Source: JBDOQU01 sp039839375 (lineage in GTDB: Bacteria > Pseudomonadota > Alphaproteobacteria > DSM-16000 > Inquilinaceae). From it: DNA of 64,000 nucleotides. The DNA is taken from NCBI RefSeq assembly GCF_039839375.1, contig NZ_JBDOQU010000002.1, positions 248,001-312,000 on the forward strand, read 5' to 3'. Shown in pieces: positions 8,277 to 16,790 of the stretch (position 1 is its first letter; the number at the start of each line of letters is the position of its first letter). A program made the position numbers and the translations under genes. Below the pieces are notes generated by a model. The model saw only the letters and a list, made by a program, of their open reading frames with translations, searched no databases and was not told where the DNA came from.

Positions 8277-8310
8277 GCGGGCCGTCCCCTTACGGCCCGC
8301 CCTTTATTTT
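8277..8310 (+). terminator. Leader hairpin with T-rich tail before rplU
   Basis: A perfect 9-bp stem GCGGGCCGT/ACGGCCCGC (8277-8285 with 8292-8300) and 6-nt loop is followed by CCTTTATTTT. It lies between the promoter and the rplU start, so it would be transcribed as the first structure of the rplU mRNA. It can be read as an attenuator controlling r-protein synthesis, or as the liv-operon terminator. Confidence 0.6.
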
Positions 8311-8330
8311 CGAGATATGGCAGCGTCACG

Positions 8331-8642
8331 ATGTTCGCAGTGATCAAGACCGGCGGCAAGCAGTACAAGGTCGCCAAAGATGATGTCATCCGCGTCGAGC
8401 GCCTGTCGGACGACGCCGGATCCTCGGTCAAGCTGGACCAGGTCCTGATGGTGGTCGACGGCGACAAGGTCTCCGTCGGCACGCCCGTCCTGTCCGGCGC
8501 GTCGGTCACGGCGGAAGTGGTCGACCACGATCGCGGCCCGAAGATCATCGTCTTCAAGAAGAAGCGGCGCCAGAACTACCGTCGCAAGAAGGGTCACCGC
8601 CAGGACCTGACGGTGCTCAAGATCACCGGCATCTCGGCCTGA
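8331..8642 (+). CDS. rplU: 50S ribosomal protein bL21
   Basis: 103 aa, the usual length, starting with the conserved MFAVIKTGGKQYKV and ending in the basic KKKRRQNYRRKKGHRQ region that binds 23S rRNA. It forms the standard rplU-rpmA-obg neighbourhood. The ribosome-binding site is weak, which fits control through the leader. Confidence 0.99.
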   Translation: MFAVIKTGGKQYKVAKDDVIRVERLSDDAGSSVKLDQVLMVVDGDKVSVGTPVLSGASVTAEVVDHDRGPKIIVFKKKRRQNYRRKKGHRQDLTVLKITGISA

Positions 8643-8692
8643 GCCCGAAGCTCGGCCGGCGACGCGAAGCAAAGAGATTCCAGGAGTAAGTC

Positions 8693-8965
8693 ATGGCTCA
8701 CAAGAAGGCTGGCGGTTCATCCCGCAACGGGCGCGACTCTGAAGGCCGGCGCCTCGGCGTGAAGAAGTTCGGCGGCGAGCATGTCGTGCCGGGCAACATC
8801 ATCATCCGCCAGCGCGGCACCAAGTATCATCCGGGCGCCAACATGGGCATGGGCCGCGACCACACGCTGTTCGCGCTGACCGAAGGCCAGGTGCAGTTCC
8901 GGAAGGCCCACGGCAAGACCTTCGTCTCCGTCGCCGAAGCGCCGGTGGCCCAGGCCGCCGAGTAA
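8693..8965 (+). CDS. rpmA: 50S ribosomal protein bL27
   Basis: 90 aa with the typical N-terminus MAHKKAGGSSRNGRDSEGRR, whose tail reaches the peptidyl-transferase centre. AGGAG lies 6 bp before the ATG. It is followed by a strong intrinsic terminator. Confidence 0.99.
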   Translation: MAHKKAGGSSRNGRDSEGRRLGVKKFGGEHVVPGNIIIRQRGTKYHPGANMGMGRDHTLFALTEGQVQFRKAHGKTFVSVAEAPVAQAAE

Positions 8966-9000
8966 AGCGCGCCCGACACGATCGAGCCGTCACTGACAGG

Positions 9001-9032
9001 ACGGGGGAACGGGCGACCGTTCCCCCGTTTTT
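9001..9032 (+). terminator. Rho-independent terminator after rpmA
   Basis: Perfect 12-bp stem ACGGGGGAACGG/CCGTTCCCCCGT (9001-9012 with 9017-9028), GCGA tetraloop, then TTTT. It separates rplU-rpmA from obg. Confidence 0.9.
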
Positions 9033-9045
9033 GCGTTTGTAAGCC

Positions 9046-9152
9046 CCCCTCACCCTCCCGCCCCTTCGGGTCGGGTCCCTCCCTCTCCCACGGAGGGGAG
9101 AGGGTGAAGTTGTTAGCCCTCTCCCCTCCGTGGGAGAGGGTTGGGTGAGGGG
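9046..9152. repeat. Large intergenic inverted repeat (CCCTCTCCC type)
   Basis: A 24-bp perfect inverted repeat (9081-9104 with 9117-9140) has a 12-nt loop and outer arms CCCCTCACCC / GGGTGAGGGG that extend the cruciform. Related sequence occurs at 60080-60237. It sits just before obg and looks like a REP-type dispersed element. Confidence 0.75.
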
Positions 9153-9194
9153 GAAGTTCCGTCAGTTAGCCACGGTTCCGGAAAGCCAACGATC

Positions 9195-10250
9195 ATGAAG
9201 TTCCTCGACGAAGCCAAGATCTTCATCAAGAGCGGCGATGGCGGCGCCGGCTGTGTCGCCTTCCGGCGGGAGAAGTTCATCGAGTTCGGGGGGCCGAACG
9301 GCGGCGATGGCGGTCGCGGCGGCGATGTGTGGGTGGAGGCGATGGACGGCCTCAACACGCTGATCGACTATCGCTACCAGCAGCATTTCAAGGCCAGGCG
9401 CGGGGATCACGGCAAGGGCCAGGACCGTTCCGGCGCAAAGGGCGACGACGTCACGCTGCGCGTGCCCGTAGGGACCCAGATCCTGGACGAGGACAAGGAG
9501 ACGGTGCTGGCCGACCTGACGCGGGAAGGCCAGCGGCTGAAACTGCTCGCCGGCGGCGATGGCGGGTTCGGCAACGCCCATTACAAGACCTCCACCAATC
9601 AGGCCCCCCGCCGCGCCATGCCCGGCTGGCCGGGCGAGGAACGCTGGGTCTGGCTGCGGCTGAAGCTGATCGCGGACGCCGGGCTGGTCGGCCTGCCCAA
9701 TGCCGGCAAATCGACCTTCCTGGCCGCCACGACGCGCGCCAAGCCGAAGATCGCCGATTATCCCTTCACCACGCTGCATCCGAATCTGGGTGTCGTGCGC
9801 GCCGACGACCGGGAATTCGTGATCGCCGACATCCCCGGCCTGATCGAAGGCGCACATGAGGGGCAGGGGCTGGGCGACCGGTTCCTGGGCCATGTCGAGC
9901 GCTGCGCCGTGCTGCTGCACCTGGTCGACGGCACGGTCGACGCGGTGGCCGACGCCTACCGGACCATCCGGACGGAACTGGCGGCCTATGACGAGGCCCT
10001 GGCCGCGAAGCCGGAGATCGTCGGGCTCAACAAGATCGACGCGCTGACCGATGAAGAGGTGGCGGAGCGGAAGGCCGCGCTGGAGGAGGCCTCCGGCGCG
10101 CCCGTGCTGGCCCTTTCCGGCGCGACCGGGCTGGGCGTCCGGGAAGCCCTCTTCGCCCTCTGGGACCGGGTGAAGGAGGCGCGCGTCGCAGCCGAAGAGC
10201 CCTCGCCCGACCCCTATTCGGTGTCAGTCGCCGACCCCGAAGCCGAATGA
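9195..10250 (+). CDS. obg: Obg/CgtA GTPase
   Basis: 351-aa ribosome-associated GTPase involved in 50S assembly and stress or cell-cycle control. The glycine-rich Obg fold occupies residues 1-158 (GGDGGRGGDVW at 37-47). The G domain follows with G1 GLPNAGKS at 166-173, G3 DIPGLIEGA and G4 NKID. ATG 9195 was chosen because the canonical MKFLDEAKIFIKSGDGG begins there; the frame is open further upstream into the repeat. The last four bases overlap proB. Confidence 0.98.
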   Translation: MKFLDEAKIFIKSGDGGAGCVAFRREKFIEFGGPNGGDGGRGGDVWVEAMDGLNTLIDYRYQQHFKARRGDHGKGQDRSGAKGDDVTLRVPVGTQILDEDKETVLADLTREGQRLKLLAGGDGGFGNAHYKTSTNQAPRRAMPGWPGEERWVWLRLKLIADAGLVGLPNAGKSTFLAATTRAKPKIADYPFTTLHPNLGVVRADDREFVIADIPGLIEGAHEGQGLGDRFLGHVERCAVLLHLVDGTVDAVADAYRTIRTELAAYDEALAAKPEIVGLNKIDALTDEEVAERKAALEEASGAPVLALSGATGLGVREALFALWDRVKEARVAAEEPSPDPYSVSVADPEAE

Positions 10251-11362
10251 TCGCCGATATCCGCCACGCCCGCCGGCTCGTCGTCAAGATCGGCTCCGCC
10301 CTTCTGGTCGACGGCGCGACCGGGGAAATCCGCCGCGACTGGCTGGACGCCCTGGCCGATGATCTGGCGGCCTGCCGGGCGCGGGACCAGGAGGTGATCG
10401 TCGTCTCCTCCGGCGCCATCGCGGTGGGGCGGGAGCATCTGGGCCTGCACGGTCGGGCGCTGAAGCTGGAGGAGAAGCAGGCCGCCGCCGCCACCGGGCA
10501 GATCCGTCTCGCCCACGCCTATCAGGAGACGCTGGCGCGCCACGACATCACGGTGGCGCAGATCCTGCTGACGCTGGCCGATACGGAGGATCGCAGACGC
10601 CACCTCAACGGCCGCAGCACCATCGCGACGCTGCTGAGGCTGGGGGCGGTGCCGGTCATCAACGAGAACGACACCGTCGCCACGTCGGAAATCCGCTTCG
10701 GCGACAATGACCGGCTGGCCGCTCGCGTCGCCCAGATGATGAGCGCCGACACGCTGGTCCTGCTGTCGGACATCGACGGACTCTATACGGCCGATCCGAA
10801 GCGCGACCCTTCGGCCACCCTGATCGGCGAGGTCGACGACCTGACGCCGGAGATCGAGGGCATGGCGGGGGAGGCGCTCCCCGGCTATTCCTCCGGCGGC
10901 ATGGTCACCAAACTGGCCGCCGCCCGCATCGCCATGGGGGCCGGCTGCCGCATGGCGATCGCCCAGGGCCGTGTGATGAACCCGATCCGTGCGATCGAGA
11001 CCGGAGCCGCCTGCACCTGGTTCCTGCCGTCGGCCGAACCCCGGACGGCCCGCAAGCGATGGATCGCCGGCACGCTGAACCCGATCGGAACGCTGGTCAT
11101 CGACGATGGCGCGGTCGCGGCGCTTACCCGGGGCAAGAGCCTGCTGCCCGCCGGGATCGTGGAGATCGAGGGCGCGTTCGAACGGGGCGATCCCGTCGCC
11201 GTCCGGTCCCGCGACGGCGGCCGGATCGGCCAGGGCCTCTCGGCCTACTCCTCCGCCGACGCTCGCCTCATCGCCGGCCACCGCAGCGCGGAGATCGAGG
11301 AGATCCTGGGCTATCGCGGCCGCGACGAGATGATCCACCGCGACGATCTGGTGCTGGGGTAA
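10247..11362 (+). CDS. proB: Glutamate 5-kinase
   Basis: 371 aa, full length. The amino-acid kinase domain (VVKIGSALLV near residues 10-19, SSGAIAVG near 54-61, INENDTVAT, YSSGGMVTKLAAA) is followed by a C-terminal PUA domain (about residues 277-360). It catalyses ATP-dependent phosphorylation of glutamate, the first step of proline synthesis; proA lies 9 kb away on the same strand. It overlaps obg by ATGA. Confidence 0.98.
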   Translation: MIADIRHARRLVVKIGSALLVDGATGEIRRDWLDALADDLAACRARDQEVIVVSSGAIAVGREHLGLHGRALKLEEKQAAAATGQIRLAHAYQETLARHDITVAQILLTLADTEDRRRHLNGRSTIATLLRLGAVPVINENDTVATSEIRFGDNDRLAARVAQMMSADTLVLLSDIDGLYTADPKRDPSATLIGEVDDLTPEIEGMAGEALPGYSSGGMVTKLAAARIAMGAGCRMAIAQGRVMNPIRAIETGAACTWFLPSAEPRTARKRWIAGTLNPIGTLVIDDGAVAALTRGKSLLPAGIVEIEGAFERGDPVAVRSRDGGRIGQGLSAYSSADARLIAGHRSAEIEEILGYRGRDEMIHRDDLVLG

Positions 11363-11382
11363 CCCTGGCGTCCTCAAGAAAG

Positions 11383-11503
11383 AACGTCATGCTGGACTTG
11401 ATTCAGCATCCATGCGGCGTCTATGCCGGCCGGGTCGAATCCAGTCCTTCGTGGCCGGCGAAGCGGCCATGGCCCATGGATTCCGGATCAAGTCCGGAAT
11501 GAC
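11383..11503. repeat. Dispersed palindromic repeat pair after proB
   Basis: Two elements: GTCATGCTGGACTTGATTCA followed by GCATCCATG (from 11386), and CATGGATTCCGGATCAAGTC followed by CGGAATGAC (11475-11503). Each is self-complementary. Relatives occur at 17888-18048, 60002-60031 and 60257-60285, always between genes. Confidence 0.8.
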
Positions 11504-11530
11504 GAATTAGGGAAAGGTTCCCGCCTCTCT

Positions 11531-11556
11531 CCTCATGGTGAGCCTGTCGAACCATG
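11531..11556. repeat. REP-like sequence at the tctA 3' end
   Basis: CCTCATGGTGAGCCTGTCGA ACCATG belongs to a short palindromic repeat type that I recognise from many proteobacterial genomes (GGTTCGACAGGCTCACC). Here it overlaps the end of tctA, so the last residues THGSTGSP are encoded by repeat sequence. Confidence 0.5.
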
Positions 11557-13047
11557 CGTGTCCCTCCGCCGCTGGACGACCCGCCAGATGACCGGCCCCA
11601 GGACGACCAGCGCGGCGATGGCGAGCAGGGAGGCCGACAGGGGCGAGGTGAAGAAGACCGTGGCGTCGCCCTGGCTGATGGCGAGCGCCCGGCGGAACTG
11701 CTGCTCCGCCAGCGGCCCCAGGATCAGCCCGATCACCGCCGGCGCGACCGGGATCGAATAGAGCCGCATCAGGAAGCCCAGCCCGCCGATCACGTAGAGC
11801 AGCACCAGATCGACCAGCGAATTGTTGAGCGTGTAGGTGCCCAGCGTCGCGAAGACCAGGATACCGCCATAGAGCAGCGGCCGGGGGATCGCCAGCACCT
11901 TCACCCAGATTCCGGCCATCGGCAGGTTGAGCACCAGCAGCATGAAATTGCCGATATAGAGGCTGGCGATCAGGCCCCAGACCAGTTCCGGCTCATTCTC
12001 GAACAGGAGCGGCCCCGGCTGCAGCCCGTATTGCTGGAAGGCGGCGATCAGGATGGCGGCCGTGGCCGATGTCGGCAGGCCCAGCGTCAGCAGCGGCACC
12101 AGCACGCCGGCGGCGGCGGAGTTGTTCGCCGCTTCCGGCCCGGCCACGCCTTCGATCGCGCCCTTGCCGAACTCCTCCTTCCGCTTGGAGAGGCGTTTCT
12201 CCAGCATGTAGGAGAGGAAGGTCGGGATCTCCGCGCCGCCGGCCGGCAGGGCTCCGAACGGGAAGCCGAGGCCCGATCCGCGCAGCCACGGCTTCCAGGA
12301 CCGCTTCCATTCATCCTTGGTCATCCAGACCGATCCCTTGACCGGCAGGATCTCTTCCCGCTCCCATTTATGGCGGGCGGCGACGAAGAACGTTTCGCCG
12401 ACCGCGAACAGGCCGACGGCGACGATCACCACGTCGATCCCGCCCAGGAGCTGCGGCACGCCCAGCGTGAACCGCGCTTGGCCCGTCTGGAGGTCGATGC
12501 CGACGAGGCCGAGCGTGACGCCCAGCATCAGACTGGCCAGCCCCCGGAAGATGGAGCTGCCCAGAAGCGCGCTGACCGTCGTGAAGGCCAGCACCATGAG
12601 GGCGAAATATTCCGCCGCACCGAACTGGAGCGCGACCTCGATCATCACGGGCGCCAGGAAGGTGAGCGCGACCGTGGCAATCGTGCCGGCGATGAAGGAG
12701 CCGATGGCCGCCGTCGCCAGCGCCGATGCGCCGCGCCCCTGGCGGGCCATCGCATTGCCCTCGATCGCGGCGATGATGCTGGCGCTTTCGCCCGGCGTGT
12801 TCAGCAGGATGGCGGTGGTCGATCCGCCATACATGCCGCCGTAATAGATACCGGCGAACATGATGAAGGCCGCCGTTGGGTCCAGCGTGTAGGTCGCGGG
12901 CAGCAGCAGCGCGACGGTCAGCGCCGGGCCGATGCCCGGCAGCACGCCGACGAAGGTGCCCAACGACACGCCCACGAACGCCCACACCAGATTCATCGGT
13001 GTGATGGCGACGCTGAAGCCTTGGAAAAGGGCGGCCAGAGTATCCAT
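11533..13047 (-). CDS. tctA: Tripartite tricarboxylate transporter large membrane subunit TctA
   Basis: 504-aa inner-membrane protein with about 12 helices and the TctA signatures GVLPGIGPALTVALLLPATY near residues 38-57 and IYYGGMYGGSTTAILLNTPG near 87-106. With TctB and the periplasmic TctC it forms a secondary transporter for citrate or another carboxylate. Its C-terminus ends in residues encoded by a dispersed repeat, suggesting repeat insertion shifted the stop. tctB begins 41 bp upstream. Confidence 0.96.
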   Translation of the reverse strand: MDTLAALFQGFSVAITPMNLVWAFVGVSLGTFVGVLPGIGPALTVALLLPATYTLDPTAAFIMFAGIYYGGMYGGSTTAILLNTPGESASIIAAIEGNAMARQGRGASALATAAIGSFIAGTIATVALTFLAPVMIEVALQFGAAEYFALMVLAFTTVSALLGSSIFRGLASLMLGVTLGLVGIDLQTGQARFTLGVPQLLGGIDVVIVAVGLFAVGETFFVAARHKWEREEILPVKGSVWMTKDEWKRSWKPWLRGSGLGFPFGALPAGGAEIPTFLSYMLEKRLSKRKEEFGKGAIEGVAGPEAANNSAAAGVLVPLLTLGLPTSATAAILIAAFQQYGLQPGPLLFENEPELVWGLIASLYIGNFMLLVLNLPMAGIWVKVLAIPRPLLYGGILVFATLGTYTLNNSLVDLVLLYVIGGLGFLMRLYSIPVAPAVIGLILGPLAEQQFRRALAISQGDATVFFTSPLSASLLAIAALVVLGPVIWRVVQRRRDTHGSTGSP

Positions 13048-13088
13048 GGACGATTTCCGTCAGAAAGGGACCGGGCGCGGCGGGGCGG

Positions 13089-13562
13089 CTACAGAAGTCC
13101 GCCCAGGATGCCGGACGGCAGTTGCAGGCCCAAGCCCCAGGTGAAGCCGATCTGCGTGACGGTGCTAAGCGCGACGCCGACGATGATCTCCAGCCACCAC
13201 CGCTTGCCGCCGAAGGCGCGGGCCACGGCCACGAACAGGACGGTCGAGGCGATGATGAAGCCGGCCGGTTTCATCAGCAGGAGCTGCGCCGCCAGGCCAA
13301 GCCCGATGATGAGGATGGCCCGCCAGTCGACCTCGATCCGCTCGGGCGGGTCGGCGGTCGTAAGCCCCTCGATGAGCAGCAGGATCCCGATCAGGATCAG
13401 CGCGCCGGAGATCAGCCACGGGAAGACCTTGGGGCCGACCGCGGAATAGGCCGGCCCGATCGGGATGTTCGTCGTCAGGATGGCGACGAACACCCCGAAC
13501 AGGATCACGCCCAGGCCGAAACCGGCTTCGCCCAGATGGGCGGATTTCAGGTTCCGGACCAT
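13089..13562 (-). CDS. tctB: Tripartite tricarboxylate transporter small membrane subunit TctB
   Basis: 157 aa with four hydrophobic helices, the typical TctB size and pattern (GVFVAILTTNIPIG and SAVGPKVFPWLISGALILIG in the N-terminal half). It lies between tctC and tctA in the standard order, 10 bp after tctC. Confidence 0.93.
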   Translation of the reverse strand: MVRNLKSAHLGEAGFGLGVILFGVFVAILTTNIPIGPAYSAVGPKVFPWLISGALILIGILLLIEGLTTADPPERIEVDWRAILIIGLGLAAQLLLMKPAGFIIASTVLFVAVARAFGGKRWWLEIIVGVALSTVTQIGFTWGLGLQLPSGILGGLL

Positions 13563-13572
13563 GGGGATCGTC

Positions 13573-14547
13573 TTACTCGACGAGACCGATGCTCTTCAGC
13601 ACGCCCTCGACGCGCTGCCGGTCTTCTTCCAGGAACGCCGCGAACTCGTCGCCGGCGAGGTAGGAATCCATCCAGTTGCGCTCTTCCAGCAGGCTCTGCC
13701 AGGTCTCGCTTGTGGCCATCGCCTCGACGGTCGAGAGAAGCTGCTGGCGGCCTTCGTCATCCAGGTCCGGCGGGGCCACGACGGCGCGCCAGTTGACCAG
13801 GTCCACATCCACGCCGCCTTCGATCAGGGTCGGGATGTCGACGCCTTCCAGCCGCTCCGGGGAGGAGATGCCGATGGCCCGAAGCTCGCCCGCCTCGATC
13901 TGGCCCGCGAACTCGCTGAGGCCGCTGACGCCTGCCGTCACGTCGTTCGCCAGAAGCGCGGCCAGCGCCTCGCCACCGCCGGAGAAGGCGATGTAGTTGA
14001 TGCCCGAAGGCTCGACGCCGACTTCCTCGGCGATCAGGCCGACCAGGATATGGTCGGTGCCGCCGGCCGAACCGCCGGCCCAGGAGACCGAAAGCGGGTC
14101 TTCCTTGAACTTCGCGACCAGGTCGTCGAGCGTCTGGATATCCGAAGCAGCCGGCACGACGATGACTTCATATTCGCCGGTCAGGCGCGCGATCGGCGTC
14201 ACCTGCTCCAGCGAAACCGGCGCGTTGTTGGTGAGGATCGAGCCGACCATGACGAGGCCGCTGACCATCAACTCGTCCGCCTGTCCGGCCGAACCGACGA
14301 ACTGGGCGAGGCCGATCGTGCCGCCGGCGCCCGGAACGTTGGTCACTTCGACGTTTTCGACGATGCCTTCCTGCTGCAGGGCCTGCTGCATCGCCCGTGC
14401 GGTGCCGTCCCAGCCGCCGCCCGGAGAGGCCGGGGCCATGATCGACAGGCTGTCCATCTGCGCCCATGCGCCGCCGGCGGCCATAAGGGTTCCGACGGTC
14501 GCGGCGACCGCCAGCGTCGGCAGCCGGTAATTGGATCTGGTGAACAT
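13573..14547 (-). CDS. tctC: Tripartite tricarboxylate transporter periplasmic binding protein TctC
   Basis: 324-aa Bug-family receptor. The signal peptide ends near residue 29 (AAGGAWAQ). Family features include MAPASPGGGWDGTARAMQQ near 37-55 and a VPGAGGTIGLAQF motif near 75-87. It captures a carboxylate in the periplasm for TctAB. It is the first gene of tctCBA and is transcribed away from the two-component system. The ligand is not deducible. Confidence 0.95.
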   Translation of the reverse strand: MFTRSNYRLPTLAVAATVGTLMAAGGAWAQMDSLSIMAPASPGGGWDGTARAMQQALQQEGIVENVEVTNVPGAGGTIGLAQFVGSAGQADELMVSGLVMVGSILTNNAPVSLEQVTPIARLTGEYEVIVVPAASDIQTLDDLVAKFKEDPLSVSWAGGSAGGTDHILVGLIAEEVGVEPSGINYIAFSGGGEALAALLANDVTAGVSGLSEFAGQIEAGELRAIGISSPERLEGVDIPTLIEGGVDVDLVNWRAVVAPPDLDDEGRQQLLSTVEAMATSETWQSLLEERNWMDSYLAGDEFAAFLEEDRQRVEGVLKSIGLVE

Positions 14548-14630
14548 CGAGGTACTCCTCCCGGTGTGTTTTCTTGCTTGCGGCCCGGGTTTCTGCGAAC
14601 ACCAAGCCGCTACTAGAAGCTAACGGGCGA

Positions 14631-14651
14631 ACCTGTCATGGACCTGTCATG
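14631..14651. promoter_or_regulatory. Direct repeat in the divergent tctC/tctD-like control region
   Basis: ACCTGTCATG occurs at 14631-14640 and again at 14642-14651, an 11-bp period that suits side-by-side binding of an OmpR-type dimer. It lies in the 136-bp divergent region, 33 bp before the response-regulator gene, and is a candidate operator for it. Confidence 0.55.
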
Positions 14652-14683
14652 CGAGCGCCCCTGGGCGCTGCGGCCTTCGATCG

Positions 14684-15352
14684 ATGCGCATCCTGCTGGT
14701 TGAAGATACAGAAGACCTCGCCGAGGCGATAGTCCGCCGCGTTCGTCGCAGCGGCCATGCCATCGACTGGGAAACCGACGGCGCGCTGGCGGAGGAGACG
14801 CTGCGCGTCCAGCGATACGACCTCGTCATCCTGGACATCACCCTGCCCCGCCTCGACGGGCACGCGATCCTGGAAGGGCTGCGGCGGCGGAACGATTCCA
14901 CGCCCGTCCTGGTGCTGACCGCCCGGTCGGAGGTCGACGACCGGGTGAGCGCGCTCGACCTCGGCGCCGACGACTATCTCGTCAAGCCGTTCGATTTCCG
15001 GGAGTTCGAGGCGCGGTGCCGCGCCCTGCTGCGCCGCCGGCAGGGCATCGCCGTCAACGTCACCCGCTACGGCAACCTCGCCTTCGACCGCTCCGCCCGG
15101 CTGGTCACCATCGACGACGTTCCCGTCGACCTGCCGAACCGCGAATACCGGATGCTGGAGATCTTCCTCGGCAGCCTCGGGCGCGTCCTCAGCAAGGCGG
15201 ACCTCGCCGAGCAGCTTTTCGGCTTCGACGACGAGGCGGGGCCGAACGCGATAGAGCTTTACGTCGCCCGGCTACGGAAGCGGCTGGACGGCACGCCGAT
15301 AACGATCCGCACCCTGCGCGGGCTTGGCTATGTCGCCGAACTCAAGCAATAG
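14684..15352 (+). CDS. OmpR-family response regulator, TctD-like
   Basis: 222 aa: receiver domain with phospho-acceptor Asp51 (VILDITLPRLDG), conserved Asp8 and Lys of LVKPFD, then a winged-helix DNA-binding domain (about 128-220) ending in TIRTLRGLGYVAELK. It is divergent from tctCBA and followed by a TctE-like kinase, the arrangement of tctDE/bctDE carboxylate-uptake regulators. It probably activates tctC when the substrate is sensed. Confidence 0.92.
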   Translation: MRILLVEDTEDLAEAIVRRVRRSGHAIDWETDGALAEETLRVQRYDLVILDITLPRLDGHAILEGLRRRNDSTPVLVLTARSEVDDRVSALDLGADDYLVKPFDFREFEARCRALLRRRQGIAVNVTRYGNLAFDRSARLVTIDDVPVDLPNREYRMLEIFLGSLGRVLSKADLAEQLFGFDDEAGPNAIELYVARLRKRLDGTPITIRTLRGLGYVAELKQ

Positions 15353-15377
15353 GCCGGTCGCCCATGGGCCGGTAACC

Positions 15378-16790
15378 ATGATCCGGGCGCTGGGCCAGCG
15401 GCTGTCGCTGCGCAGCAAGCTGCTCTTGTTTCTGGGCTGCCTGTCGCTGGGCGGCACGCTCATCCTGGCTGCCGCCGCCCTGGAATATGGCAGGCGCGCC
15501 GCCGACCACGCCTACGACCAGCTTCTGGCCGGCTCCGCTCTCGCCATCGCGGAGACGGTCAACGTCATCAATGGCGAGCTGGATGCCGATCTGCCCTACG
15601 CCGCGCTGGACATGCTGTCGCTGGCGCCCGACGACCGCGTCTTCTACCGGATCGCAGCACCAGGCGGGGAGACCGTGACCGGCTATCCCGACCTGCCGGT
15701 CCCCGAGACCATGGAGGTCGCCGGGCAACCGCAATTCTTCGACGCGTTCTACCGGGGAGAGATGGTGCGCTTCGGCATTCTCGGGCGGCTGGTGGCGGAG
15801 CCGGGAGTCCAGGGCTGGGCGACCATCCAGGTCGGGCAGACCCAGCAGGCGCGGGAGGATCTGGCGCGCAGCATCGCGCTGGACGCCACCATGCCGATCC
15901 TTGCTCTGAGCGCCCTGGCGCTGGCGCTGGCGTGGATCGGCGTGACGCTGGCGCTCCGGCCGCTGGTCCGGGTCGGCAACGATCTTCGCCTGCGCCGCCC
16001 GACCGACCTTCATCCGGTGGCGACGCCGGCGCCCCATGAGATCCAGCTTCTGGTGGACAGCCTCAACCGGTTCATGCAACGGCTGCGCGCCAACATGGAT
16101 ACGATGCAGTCCTTCATCGCGGAGGCCGCGCACCAGATCCGCACGCCGCTGGCCAGCCTCCGTGTGCAGGCCCAGACCGCGCTGGACGAGGACGACCCGG
16201 CGGTGGTGCGGCGGTCGCTGGAGCGGATCGAGCGCAACGCCGCGCTGGCCAGTCGCCTCACGCACCAGCTTCTCAGCCACGCCATGGTGGTCCATCGCGG
16301 GGAGGCGGAGATGTTCGCGCCCGTCCGGTTGGACGAGGTGGTGCGCCAGGCGATCCGGGAGGCGATCCCCCTCGCCGATCCCGGCATCGACATCGACTAC
16401 AGCGATTCAGCCGGCGGCGTGGAGGTGAGCGGCGACAGCGTGATGCTGCGGGAGGCAGTGAAGAACGTGCTGGACAATGCCGTGCGCCACGGTTGCGCCG
16501 GCAAGGACGGGATCGCCGTCAGCCTTTTCGTGGACGGCGCGGACGATGCCCGCTGCGTCTCCGTCTCCGACGGTGGCCCCGGCATCCCGGAGCCGGAGCG
16601 CGCCCGGGCGTTCGAGAGGTTCCAGCGCGGCTCGGCGGCCGACATGCCGGGATCGGGTCTGGGCCTCGCGATCGTCCGGCGCGTGGTCGACGCCCATGGC
16701 GGCGGCGTCGCCCTTTCCGATCGACCGGGCGGCGGGCTGGTCGTGACTCTGCGCTTCCCGCCCGCGCCCACGACGGGGGTGGCCTCATGA
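15378..16790 (+). CDS. Sensor histidine kinase, TctE-like
   Basis: 470 aa from ATG 15378. TM helices at about 15-35 and 171-193 bracket a periplasmic sensor domain of about 135 residues (2CSK_N type). The phospho-acceptor is His252 in AEAAHQIRTPLASL. The ATPase domain has NVLDNAVRHG, DGGPGIP and GSGLGLAIV. An alternative ATG at 15324 would overlap the regulator by 29 bp; neither start has a strong ribosome-binding site. It ends ATGA-coupled to the next gene. It likely senses the carboxylate carried by TctCBA or the ligand of the co-encoded binding protein. Confidence 0.92.
   Translation: MIRALGQRLSLRSKLLLFLGCLSLGGTLILAAAALEYGRRAADHAYDQLLAGSALAIAETVNVINGELDADLPYAALDMLSLAPDDRVFYRIAAPGGETVTGYPDLPVPETMEVAGQPQFFDAFYRGEMVRFGILGRLVAEPGVQGWATIQVGQTQQAREDLARSIALDATMPILALSALALALAWIGVTLALRPLVRVGNDLRLRRPTDLHPVATPAPHEIQLLVDSLNRFMQRLRANMDTMQSFIAEAAHQIRTPLASLRVQAQTALDEDDPAVVRRSLERIERNAALASRLTHQLLSHAMVVHRGEAEMFAPVRLDEVVRQAIREAIPLADPGIDIDYSDSAGGVEVSGDSVMLREAVKNVLDNAVRHGCAGKDGIAVSLFVDGADDARCVSVSDGGPGIPEPERARAFERFQRGSAADMPGSGLGLAIVRRVVDAHGGGVALSDRPGGGLVVTLRFPPAPTTGVAS

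Noticed and set aside
11554..13449. A 631-codon plus-strand frame opposite tctA and tctB
   Set aside because: Antisense shadow; low-complexity composition while the other strand encodes two textbook Tct proteins.
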